From Flavobacteriales bacterium (GTDB taxonomy: Bacteria > Bacteroidota > Bacteroidia > Flavobacteriales_F > PHOS-HE28): 14,295 nucleotides of DNA. Positions 6,259-12,865 of the stretch are shown here, one piece after another. The stretch spans positions 1 through 14,295 of the forward strand of contig JAGQVR010000045.1 of the NCBI GenBank assembly GCA_020437875.1, in the 5' to 3' direction. Position 1 is the stretch's first letter. Every line of letters starts with the position of its first letter. The position numbers and the translations under genes are program-made. The notes under the pieces are model-generated. The model worked only from the letters and a program-made list of their open reading frames with translations. It searched no databases and was not told where the DNA came from.

Positions 6259-7821
6259 TCACTCCTTGATCATCCGCACCTGAAAGACCGCCCCTCGAGT
6301 AGAGAGGCCGGTGATGACGTAGATCCCCGGTTCCAAGCTGGCGGGAAGTGCCAGTCCCACCCGTTGCGTGCCGGCCTTGAGCAGCTGTTCCGGTGCGAGT
6401 TCGCAGACCAGACGACCGGTGCCGTCCAATAGGACAAGGGACAAACGCTCATCCTGCACCAGTGTGAACGTGAGCGTGGCCACTGCCCCGACCGGGTTCG
6501 GGTGGATGACCAATTCCGTATTCGCCCCCTGCACATCCGCGATGCCGATGCTGAGATCGGTGTGGTAGCGCATGACGACCAGGTCCTCCAAGGTCGTTGC
6601 CATGCGGGTGTGACCCGCCAGCAGGACCTTGCCGTCCGGCTGCACCGCCACACCCATGCCGTATGCATCATCACCCAGGTCGTTGGTCACCATGCCATCC
6701 GTGCCAAAGCCGGGATCCAGCCCGCCGTCGGCCTGCACCATGGCCACCTGGAAGGATGAATTCGCGGTGCCCCCGAGGACGATGCGGCCATCGGGCATCA
6801 AGGCCAGCGCACTGACCCCGCTGATGCCCAACTGCGGCAGCACATAACGCCCATCGCCGTTGAACGTGGGATCGAGCCCGCCGGTCGCGGTCAAACGCAG
6901 CAAGGCCATCTCCGCCAAGGGCCAGTTGAGAATGGAGGTTGCGGTACCCGCTACGATGATCCTACCGTCCGGCTGAAGGGCGATCGACGAGGGCAGATCA
7001 GCACTATCGCCAAAGGAACAGAGGGCGCTTCCGTTGGACCCGAAACCGGTGTCCGGGAGGCCCGCGGCCGTGAGGCGCGCCACGACCACTTCCACATTCT
7101 GTCCGCTATTGGTATGACCGGCCACCAGGATCCTACCATCGGGTTGCAGCGCGACCGCCTCGCCCCCATCGTTGTTCGTTCCGTAGCCGAGGGTAAGCTT
7201 GCCATCGCCACTGAAGCTCGCATCCAGCACGCCGCTTGCCGTGCAGCGCACGATGCCGATGTCGAAGTCCGTCCCGCTCCTGGCCCATCCGGTCGTCACG
7301 ATGCGACCATCGGCCTGCACGGCTATGGCCGTTGCGTAGTCCGAATATCCCGAACCAACATCCACCAGCAACAGGCCTTCATCCGCGAAGGAGGCATCGA
7401 GCTGTCCGTTGCTCGTGTAGCGCGCGATGGCCCACAACGATTCCACATCATCCACGAAATAGGTGCCTGCCACGACGATGCGCCCATCGGCCTGTATGGC
7501 CACAGCGTTCAGCGCGCTGCCCGGTGCACCCGCCTGCGTGGTAACGATGCCGTTGGTGCCAAAGCCGGGGTCCAGGGAACCGTCGGGCATGTAGCGCGCC
7601 AGGGCGAAGGAACTCTCCTCCGCGGTATTGGTGCTACCCACCACCACGATGCGTCCATCGGCCTGGAGCGCCATGCCGTTCCCACGCTCGTTGGCATTGG
7701 CGCCGAAGTCCGTAATGGCGATCCCATCGCCCGAGAAGCTGGGATCGAGGTCGCCGGGAGCTTGGGCGTAGGCCGCAAGCCCGTAAAATGACATCGCGCA
7801 CAGGATGATGGCGGACCTCAT
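6259..7821 (-). CDS. Delta-60 repeat protein with T9SS type A sorting domain
   Basis: A 520-residue secreted protein. The frame is open further upstream, but the ATG at 7821 gives a good signal peptide (MRSAIILCAMSFYGLAAYAQ, then APGDLDPSF), so this start is chosen. Seven delta-60 repeats follow, each built as (L/V/I)Q(A/P)DGRI(V/L)VxG...ARxxxxGxLDxxFGxxG, covering about residues 25-430; the seventh is shortened after VMRYHTDLS. These repeats are presumed to form a beta-propeller-like fold. Residues 437-520 form a T9SS sorting domain (IHPNPVG entry, LSLVLLDGTGRLV, EPGIYVITG, final RMIKE). The expected destination is the cell surface or medium. Ligand and function are unknown. It is divergent from the transsulfuration-enzyme gene; its 3' side opens into the repeat-rich non-coding block. 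Confidence 0.9.
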   Translation of the reverse strand: MRSAIILCAMSFYGLAAYAQAPGDLDPSFSGDGIAITDFGANANERGNGMALQADGRIVVVGSTNTAEESSFALARYMPDGSLDPGFGTNGIVTTQAGAPGSALNAVAIQADGRIVVAGTYFVDDVESLWAIARYTSNGQLDASFADEGLLLVDVGSGYSDYATAIAVQADGRIVTTGWARSGTDFDIGIVRCTASGVLDASFSGDGKLTLGYGTNNDGGEAVALQPDGRILVAGHTNSGQNVEVVVARLTAAGLPDTGFGSNGSALCSFGDSADLPSSIALQPDGRIIVAGTATSILNWPLAEMALLRLTATGGLDPTFNGDGRYVLPQLGISGVSALALMPDGRIVLGGTANSSFQVAMVQADGGLDPGFGTDGMVTNDLGDDAYGMGVAVQPDGKVLLAGHTRMATTLEDLVVMRYHTDLSIGIADVQGANTELVIHPNPVGAVATLTFTLVQDERLSLVLLDGTGRLVCELAPEQLLKAGTQRVGLALPASLEPGIYVITGLSTRGAVFQVRMIKE

Positions 7822-7984
7822 GGGATCGTTCTGGTTAGCCAAGCTAAGCGCAGAAAGCTCTTCAAGGTCCGGGACCGGGAATGATGCGGTCATGCTTGCC
7901 CCCGCCGGTCCACATTCCATTCGTCGACGACCTGGCCACATCGTCCCTGGCACCCGAGCAGCCCCTTCCCCCTGAGCCCCATCA

Positions 7985-8014
7985 TTGGCCACTTCCGGTA
8001 GATCGAGACCTTTG
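7985..8014 (+). promoter_or_regulatory. Bacteroidota-type promoter candidate for the transsulfuration enzyme
   Basis: TTG at 7985-7987 and GACCTTTG at 8007-8014 are separated by 19 bases. This matches the Bacteroidota sigma factor pattern TTTG/TTG, N19, TAnnTTTG with one mismatch in the -7 element (G for the first T). It would leave an untranslated leader of roughly 25-30 bases before the ATG at 8048. Confidence 0.45.
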
Positions 8015-8047
8015 CAGTAGGCGGCGACCCCACCGCCCCACCCAGCC

Positions 8048-9301
8048 ATGGACCAGGACCATCCCTTCCGCCCCGAGAGCCTCATGATGTCGCACGGCTA
8101 CAAGCCGTCGCTGTCCGAGGGCGCCATCAAATCGCCCATCTTCCTCACCAGCACCTTCGTGTTCAAGAGCGCCGAGGAGGGCAAGGCCTTCTTCGAGGTG
8201 GCTTACGGCCTGCGTGAACGCGGGCAGCAGGAAGAGCTCGGCCTGATCTACAGCCGGATCAACAACCCCGACCTGGAGATCCTGGAGAACCGCCTCACGC
8301 TGTGGGACAAGGCCGAGGATTGCGCCGTGTTCGAGAGCGGCATGAGCGCGATCACGACCGTCCTGCTCGAGTTCCTCGCGCCCGGCGACCTCCTCGTACA
8401 CAGCACGCCGGTCTATGGCGGCACGGACCATTTCATCCAGCACTTCTTGAACAAGATCGGCGTGCACACCATGGGCTTCACCGCCGGTGAGGAGCGCGAT
8501 GCCCTGAGGGAGCGCATCAAGGCCAGCGGCCTGGGCCACAAGCTGCGCATGATCTACGTGGAGACACCGGCGAACCCCACCAATGCCTTGATCGACATCG
8601 CCGCGTGCCGGACCGTGGCCGATGCCTTCGCCACCGCTGACCAGCCCGTGCATGTGGCCGTGGACAACACCTACCTCGGGCCGCTCTGGCAGCACCCGCT
8701 GGACCATGGCGCGGACTTCTCCATCTATTCCGCCACCAAGTACATCGGCGGTCATAGCGACCTGATCGCGGGTGCGGTCTGCGGCAGCAAAGCGGTCATC
8801 GGCCGGGTGAAGGCCCTGCGCACCTTCCTGGGCAACATGGCCTCGCCGCATACCGGCTGGATGCTCATGCGCAGCTTGGAAACGCTCAAGGTCCGCATGG
8901 AGAAGCAGGCGGCCAACGCCGCGCACGTGGTCGCCTTCCTCGCTGATCATCCGAAGGTCGAGAAGGTCTACCACCTGAGCCGGATCCCGGAAGGCACGGC
9001 GGAACACGAGACCTTCCGCCGCCAATGTGCATCGCCGGGTGCCATGGTCTCCTTCGATGTGAAGGGCGGTGAGCCCGCGGCCTTCCGGTTCATGAACGCC
9101 CTGAAGCTGGTGAAATTGGCGGTGAGTTTGGGTGGCACCGAGTCCTTGGCCGAGCACCCCGCCACCATGACCCATGCCGGCGTGGACCCGCAACACCGTG
9201 AGGCGATGTCCATCACGGGAAAGATGGTGCGCCTCTCCGTTGGTGTGGAGCACCACGAGGACATCATCTGGGACCTCAGGCAGGCGCTGGAGCGGGTGTG
9301 A
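8048..9301 (+). CDS. PLP-dependent Cys/Met metabolism (transsulfuration-family) enzyme
   Basis: A 417-residue fold-type I PLP enzyme of the cystathionine gamma-synthase / cystathionine lyase / methionine gamma-lyase family, at the family's usual length. Visible landmarks: YSRINNP at 68-74 (phosphate-binding Tyr/Arg from the partner subunit), SGMSA at 97-101, Tyr123 in VYGGT (ring-stacking Tyr), Asp206 in VDNTYLGP (contacts the PLP ring nitrogen), the Schiff-base Lys231 in SATKYIGGHSD, SLGGTESLAEHPATMTH at 360-376, and Arg395 in VRLSVGVE (substrate carboxylate). The position of the catalytic Cys of methionine gamma-lyases (YGC) is Gly124, so a typical methionine gamma-lyase is less likely; a gamma-synthase-like or lyase activity in methionine/cysteine metabolism fits better, but exact substrate cannot be read. 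No methionine-biosynthesis neighbours are present. A small membrane-protein gene follows after 42 bases and may be co-transcribed. Confidence 0.93.
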   Translation: MDQDHPFRPESLMMSHGYKPSLSEGAIKSPIFLTSTFVFKSAEEGKAFFEVAYGLRERGQQEELGLIYSRINNPDLEILENRLTLWDKAEDCAVFESGMSAITTVLLEFLAPGDLLVHSTPVYGGTDHFIQHFLNKIGVHTMGFTAGEERDALRERIKASGLGHKLRMIYVETPANPTNALIDIAACRTVADAFATADQPVHVAVDNTYLGPLWQHPLDHGADFSIYSATKYIGGHSDLIAGAVCGSKAVIGRVKALRTFLGNMASPHTGWMLMRSLETLKVRMEKQAANAAHVVAFLADHPKVEKVYHLSRIPEGTAEHETFRRQCASPGAMVSFDVKGGEPAAFRFMNALKLVKLAVSLGGTESLAEHPATMTHAGVDPQHREAMSITGKMVRLSVGVEHHEDIIWDLRQALERV

Positions 9302-9343
9302 ACGGCGCGATCTTGGGTCAACATTCTGTCCACTCCACCTCGA

Positions 9344-9844
9344 ATGAAGTTTGAACCGAAGCCGCTCATGTGGTTGTATGGTTTGGTGATACTTGCTGGT
9401 ATCGTATCCATACTGGACACCTATCTACCCAGCACCCGCACTCAAAGCACCATCGAGCAGGTATCCGAGTTCAGTTCGCACGAAGGAAGCAGGGGTGGCA
9501 AAGGACGAATGAGGTATTGGTCCTCCATCGACTTGAGTAACGGCAAGAACATCTGGACCCAGCGAACAAGCAACAACTTCACTGTCGGTGATACCATGGA
9601 GGTGGACCTCAGCGCCGCTCTCGGCAAGGTGATCCGCTATCGTGGTCCGGGAACCTCTGTAAGACCATGGTACGAGACGGAAGGCGTGAACGAGAATTAC
9701 CGACCATTCCCTTTCGCCGTGGTCCTATTCGCCCTATTGCTCTTCTATCCTCGCTGGTCGGATGAGTCACGCTTGCTGCTACGTGGGCTTCTCCTGGTGA
9801 CCCTGGTGGCCTGGCTCATCACCCTGGCTGCGACCGGAGGCTGA
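9344..9844 (+). CDS. Small membrane protein of unknown function
   Basis: A 166-residue protein with ATG start 42 bases after the transsulfuration-enzyme stop, so possibly in one transcript. Three hydrophobic segments are visible: about 8-25 (MWLYGLVILAGIVSIL), 121-136 (PFPFAVVLFALLLFYP) and 144-163 (RLLLRGLLLVTLVAWLIT). Between the first two lies a polar, beta-prone stretch of about 95 residues (26-120) that probably sits outside the cytoplasm. The membrane-beta-membrane layout resembles DUF3592-type proteins, but I see no sequence hallmark that proves it. The gene is visibly less GC-rich than its neighbours, particularly over 9360-9420. Function is unknown. Confidence 0.75.
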   Translation: MKFEPKPLMWLYGLVILAGIVSILDTYLPSTRTQSTIEQVSEFSSHEGSRGGKGRMRYWSSIDLSNGKNIWTQRTSNNFTVGDTMEVDLSAALGKVIRYRGPGTSVRPWYETEGVNENYRPFPFAVVLFALLLFYPRWSDESRLLLRGLLLVTLVAWLITLAATGG

Positions 9845-9936
9845 AGCGAGTCGTTCATCTCAAAGCAGCGGAACGGGTCGACATGAGCTTCACCTGGCCG
9901 AAAAATCGATAACCGAACACGCCGGTCCCTGATGCC

Positions 9937-10524
9937 TCACCCCCTCCCCGTCCGGCAATACCCCTCCGATTCCTCCACCGGCTTCAGGGCTTCCAGGTCC
10001 ACATCGTTGAAGCTCTTGCTGGCGCCCCAGTTGAAGATCCGCTCGAACAAGGCCAGTGCCTTCTTGTTCTTGATGCGCTCGTAGAAGTAGACCTCGTGCT
10101 CCTTCTCGCGGATGCCCATGTCATAGAGCATCCGGTCGTGCGCGGTCACACCCAGCTCATGGAAGTAATGGATCATCCGGAAGTACTCGCACACGTTGCC
10201 GCTCTCGAGCCGCCCCGCGAAGTAGTAAGGCATGAACCAGCCCAGCACATGGCAGGCCGCCGAGATGGTGCGTCCGATGATGTGGAACCGCACTTCGTAG
10301 TAGCGTGAGACAGGCACCCCGTACAGGTCCATCAAAACCCGCACTTCGCGGCGGTGCTCCCATTCGTCCAGTTCGATGCGATGGATGGCGGCCTTCTCCT
10401 CCTCCTTCCTGACCGAGGCCGCATGGCCCTGGTAGGCGAAGGCTGCCGCCTTCTCCGCGGAGTAGGCTTGTTGCATCAGCCGCGCCAGCCGCTTGTGCGC
10501 CCGCACCCGGGCCGCGATGTCCAT
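9937..10524 (-). CDS. COQ7-like / ferritin-like di-iron protein
   Basis: A 195-residue protein with the ligand pattern of a four-helix-bundle di-iron carboxylate protein: Glu24 (YSAEKAAAFAYQGH), E54-W-E-H57, Glu113 (CEYFRMIHYFHELG) and E140-K-E-H143, that is E, ExxH, E, ExxH. A hydrophobic stretch at about 80-104 (FHIIGRTISAACHVLGWFMPYYFAG) resembles the membrane-associating part of COQ7, and overall it fits the demethoxyubiquinone hydroxylase family. Since Bacteroidota generally use menaquinone, a ubiquinone-hydroxylating role is doubtful; another hydroxylase, oxidase or stress-related ferroxidase role is possible. The plus-strand membrane-protein gene converges on it across about 92 bases in which I saw no terminator. 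Upstream is the TonB-domain gene on the same strand, 84 bases away. Confidence 0.8.
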   Translation of the reverse strand: MDIAARVRAHKRLARLMQQAYSAEKAAAFAYQGHAASVRKEEEKAAIHRIELDEWEHRREVRVLMDLYGVPVSRYYEVRFHIIGRTISAACHVLGWFMPYYFAGRLESGNVCEYFRMIHYFHELGVTAHDRMLYDMGIREKEHEVYFYERIKNKKALALFERIFNWGASKSFNDVDLEALKPVEESEGYCRTGRG

Positions 10525-10608
10525 GGCACAAGGTTATACCATCTCGCACTAAGGCCTGGCAAGATCGCGCTTGACGGGTCAGGTTCTGTTTGATCGACTA
10601 CCAAATGC

Positions 10609-11049
10609 CTACTTCCCCACCTCGAAGCGCACGGGCAGCTTGTATTCCATCGGCACCGTCACGCCTTTCACGGTCGCGGGTGTCCAGCGCGGCATGGCCT
10701 TCACCACGCGCAGCGCTTCCTCATTCAACGCGTCGGCACCAGCGATGCCTTCCGCCAAGTGCACCTTGGTCACATCGCCCGCGTCAGTGATGGTGAAGGC
10801 CACCTGCACCACGCCTTCCTTTCCCGCCTGACGCATGGCGTCGGGGTAACGGAGTTCCTTGGTGAGGTAGGCCACCAGGCCGGCATCACCACCGGGGAAC
10901 ATGGGCGGCGACTCCAAGCGAGTTAGCCCACCGTCATTGCTCGGCAAGGTGTCCAGGTGGATGGGCGGTGGCAGCACCAGGGTGTCGCCCTGGGCGAAAA
11001 GCGAGGGTCCACCGATGATGGACAACAGGGTGAGGAGCGGGCGTATCAT
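10609..11049 (-). CDS. Secreted TonB C-terminal-domain protein
   Basis: A 146-residue protein with ATG start and a signal peptide (MIRPLLTLLSIIGGPSLFAQ, then GDT). After a short Pro-rich linker (21-50), residues about 50-146 match the TonB C-terminal domain: PPMFPGGDAGLVAYL, ELRYPDAMRQAGKEGVV, VQVAFTITDAGDV, VVKAMPRWTPATVKG, VPMEYKLPVRF. Unlike a classical TonB it has no retained N-terminal membrane anchor followed by a long periplasm-spanning region; the only hydrophobic part looks cleavable. It is therefore more likely a free periplasmic member of the large Bacteroidota TonB-domain group than the energy transducer that works with ExbBD, and no exbB or exbD is nearby. The acidic small-protein gene ends 24 bases upstream on the same strand, suggesting co-transcription. 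Confidence 0.88.
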   Translation of the reverse strand: MIRPLLTLLSIIGGPSLFAQGDTLVLPPPIHLDTLPSNDGGLTRLESPPMFPGGDAGLVAYLTKELRYPDAMRQAGKEGVVQVAFTITDAGDVTKVHLAEGIAGADALNEEALRVVKAMPRWTPATVKGVTVPMEYKLPVRFEVGK

Positions 11050-11073
11050 GTTCCAGGGTTTTGAGAAGTCGTG

Positions 11074-11358
11074 TCAAGGTATCTGATCGTCGGATGGTCG
11101 ATCCTCATCCGGAGTGGTGTCCAATATGCCCGGTGCAGGAGGATGTCCCTCTTCGCGTTCGTAGGTCTCCATGGTGCGCGGGTCCACCGCACCTTCCACG
11201 TCCTCATCGGCACCAGCGCGTGCAGGCGCCTCTTGTAAGGGTCGGTGGCGCTTCCACAGCTCGTTGTCCGTGCGGCCCTCCACCGGATCGGGCGATGCGT
11301 TCTCCACGTTGGGCTCCGGCGTCCCAGCCTGTGGTCGATCGGTCTGTTGCTTTGCCAT
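11074..11358 (-). CDS. Small acidic, disordered protein of unknown function
   Basis: A 94-residue protein with no hydrophobic segments, rich in Glu, Asp, Pro, Arg and Gln (MAKQQTDRPQAG, DPVEGRTDNELWKR, EGAVDPRTMETYEREEGHP, end DEDRPSDDQIP), so probably intrinsically disordered. The start at 11358 is chosen; an in-frame ATG four codons earlier (11370) is an alternative, and a further upstream extension would run through the hairpin at 11422-11449 and is rejected. A 16-base inverted repeat covers both ATGs. It sits between csbD and the TonB-domain gene on the same strand. The proximity to csbD suggests a stress-linked role, as inference. I do not recognise a family. Confidence 0.6.
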   Translation of the reverse strand: MAKQQTDRPQAGTPEPNVENASPDPVEGRTDNELWKRHRPLQEAPARAGADEDVEGAVDPRTMETYEREEGHPPAPGILDTTPDEDRPSDDQIP

Positions 11359-11371
11359 GCTTCCAAGCATG
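11356..11371. promoter_or_regulatory. Inverted repeat overlapping the start codon of the acidic small protein
   Basis: CATGCTT (11356-11362), CC, AAGCATG (11365-11371) are perfect 7-bp arms with a 2-base centre. Both candidate ATG codons (11358 and 11370, minus strand) lie inside the arms, so the site could be an operator or could mask initiation in the mRNA. A 2-base centre makes a stable full hairpin unlikely without opening the innermost pairs. Confidence 0.35.
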
Positions 11372-11421
11372 CCAGATCCCTGCCAAGGATCGGCAAGGAG
11401 TCGTTGAGCCCCATAACGGAA

Positions 11422-11449
11422 GAAGGCCCGGGACCATTCCCGGACCTTC
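11422..11449 (-). terminator. Strong hairpin after csbD, terminator candidate
   Basis: GAAGGCCCGGGA (11422-11433), loop CCAT, TCCCGGACCTTC (11438-11449): 12-bp arms with one mismatch, about 30 bases past the csbD stop. Read on minus it is followed by TTCCGTTATGG, a weak T-containing tail. The mismatch (C versus A) becomes a G-U pair in minus-strand RNA, so the stem is fully paired on that strand, which supports its use for csbD. Confidence 0.55.
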
Positions 11450-11480
11450 CCCGATCCGCGTGGCACGCCCAGGCTGGCGC

Positions 11481-11690
11481 TTACCCGTGTGTGGGTTTGC
11501 CCAGTCGTTCCAGCATCGAATGCACTTCCTCCTTGGTCTGCCCGAGCTTCTTCTGCAGGCGGCCGTACAGTTCGTCCTCCTTGCCTTCCTCGTACAACAG
11601 ATCGTTGTCCGTGAGGTCGGCGTATTCCTGCTTCAGCTTCCCTTTGATCTGGTTCCAGTTGCCTTTCAGCTTGTCGGTCGTAGCGCTCAT
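11481..11690 (-). CDS. csbD: CsbD-family stress protein
   Basis: A 69-residue, highly charged helical protein. The start at 11690 gives MSATTDKLKGNWNQIKGKLK, the CsbD signature (KxKGxWxxxKGKxK), followed by QEYADLTDNDLLYEEGKEDEL and LQKKLGQTKEEV. The frame extends 13 codons further upstream to 11729, but the family begins at this Met, so the longer version is not used. CsbD-like proteins are small general-stress proteins of unknown mechanism. A strong hairpin (11422-11449) follows. It is divergent from the universal stress gene with 271 bases between, so the two could share regulation. I saw no clear minus-strand promoter in that gap. Confidence 0.93.
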   Translation of the reverse strand: MSATTDKLKGNWNQIKGKLKQEYADLTDNDLLYEEGKEDELYGRLQKKLGQTKEEVHSMLERLGKPTHG

Positions 11691-11937
11691 GTTCGTTGTG
11701 TTAGAGGTTCGATCCGAGGAACACATCAACCGCGCCGGAAGAAGAGGGGCCCGTCATTCCAGCGATACCGACCGATGGCCATAACGGCATCGTGGTGCGA
11801 GCGCCACACTCTGTTGCGCAAGTGGGACGTCGTTCAGCATCCCCCGACCTGTTCACCAGATCCTTGGCTTTCCAGATCCCAGCGCAAGCTGTCGTAGCTC
11901 CACCGCTCGTTCCGGCCCCGGTCTCGGCCGCACCGGG

Positions 11938-11945
11938 TACATTCG
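11938..11945 (+). promoter_or_regulatory. Possible -7 promoter element for the universal stress gene
   Basis: TACATTCG matches the Bacteroidota -7 consensus TAnnTTTG with one change (C for T). It lies 16 bases before the ATG at 11962, implying a very short leader. No TTG lies at the expected -33 distance, so it stands alone. A similar TACCTTCG precedes the FG-GAP gene. Confidence 0.3.
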
Positions 11946-11961
11946 CACCAGCCACCTGCCC

Positions 11962-12759
11962 ATGCTCGACAAGGACATCCTCTGCGCCACCGACCTCACA
12001 CCCGCCTCGGATGATGCCGTGCGCGTGGCCATGACCATCGCCGACCGCCTCTCCACCCGCACCACCCTGCTGCACGTGCTGACCAAGGACGAGCGCAATG
12101 CAGAAGGCCGTGAACAGGTGCAGGCGATGATGGACGCCCAAGTGGAGAAGGCCGGCTCCAGCGGCCGCATCACGCCCAAGTTGTCCGAGGGTGACTTCAT
12201 GAAGACCATCGCGGAGGAGACGGGGCAAGGGCATTCGCTGCTCGTGCTCTGTACCCACGGCGCCAAGGGGCTGCGTCAGAACCTGTTCGGTGCCGACATC
12301 TTGAAGCTGGTGCGCCATGCCGCCACACCCGCCATCGTGGTGCAGGAAGGCGTGCGGTCCGAGAACCTGCTGAAGCGGATCGTGATGCCCGTGGCCGCAC
12401 ATCCGGACATCGACAAGTTGCTCGATGCCGTGGTCGGGCTTGCCCGTGCCTTCGAGGCGGACGTGCACATCTTCCAGCTGGTGCGGCCGGGTGAATCGCC
12501 CTCGCAGGAGCTGCTGGATAACAAGCTGAAGATGATGCGCCACCTGGAAAATGCGGGTGTGAAGCACCAGGAGGTGAACGAGCCCAGCACTTCCTTCAGC
12601 ATCGGCTTCGCCCAGGCCACCATCGACTATGCCGAGAAGGTGGGCGCCGGTGCCCTGGCCATCATGGCCCATGCCTCGGACGAGTACCGCTACATCGCCG
12701 ACGCGGAGAAGGAGCGGATGCTCACGAATGGCCCACGGATCCCCGTGCTCTGCGCCTGA
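11962..12759 (+). CDS. Universal stress protein (two UspA domains)
   Basis: A 265-residue cytoplasmic protein with tandem UspA domains. The first (about 1-130) shows the usual start DILCATDLTPASDDAVRVAM, strand TLLHVL, and LLVLCTHGAKG...GADILKLVRHAATPAIVV. The ATP-loop is shorter than the canonical G-x2-G-x9-G-S/T (here GAKG-x6-GAD), so nucleotide binding is uncertain. The second domain (about 135-265) is more diverged (KRIVMPVAAHPDIDKLLDAVVGLA, VHIFQLVR, GALAIMAHASDEYRYIADAEKERM, RIPVLCA). Length agrees with two-domain Usp proteins of Bacteroidota. It is divergent from csbD, making this a small stress-related locus. The partner or signal cannot be deduced. Confidence 0.92.
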   Translation: MLDKDILCATDLTPASDDAVRVAMTIADRLSTRTTLLHVLTKDERNAEGREQVQAMMDAQVEKAGSSGRITPKLSEGDFMKTIAEETGQGHSLLVLCTHGAKGLRQNLFGADILKLVRHAATPAIVVQEGVRSENLLKRIVMPVAAHPDIDKLLDAVVGLARAFEADVHIFQLVRPGESPSQELLDNKLKMMRHLENAGVKHQEVNEPSTSFSIGFAQATIDYAEKVGAGALAIMAHASDEYRYIADAEKERMLTNGPRIPVLCA

Positions 12760-12823
12760 GCGGGTCCGCTGGTCAACCCTTTGTGAGCCTGCCTGATACC
12801 GGGCACGGCTTCCCGAAGCACCG

Positions 12824-12831
12824 TACCTTCG
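12824..12831 (+). promoter_or_regulatory. Possible -7 promoter element for the FG-GAP gene
   Basis: TACCTTCG matches TAnnTTTG with one change and lies 34 bases before the ATG at 12866. No TTG is found at the -33 distance. The same T-to-C change occurs upstream of the universal stress gene. Confidence 0.3.
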
Positions 12832-12865
12832 CGGCGCGCCGTCATTACGGCAACCACCCGGTCGT

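Noticed and set aside
7822..8085. Upstream extension of the delta-60 gene
   Set aside because: It overlaps the divergent gene's start and promoter, and the ATG at 7821 gives a clear signal peptide.
7982..9256. Minus-strand 424-codon open frame
   Set aside because: It lies opposite the well-supported PLP enzyme and has shadow-like His/Gly/Val composition.
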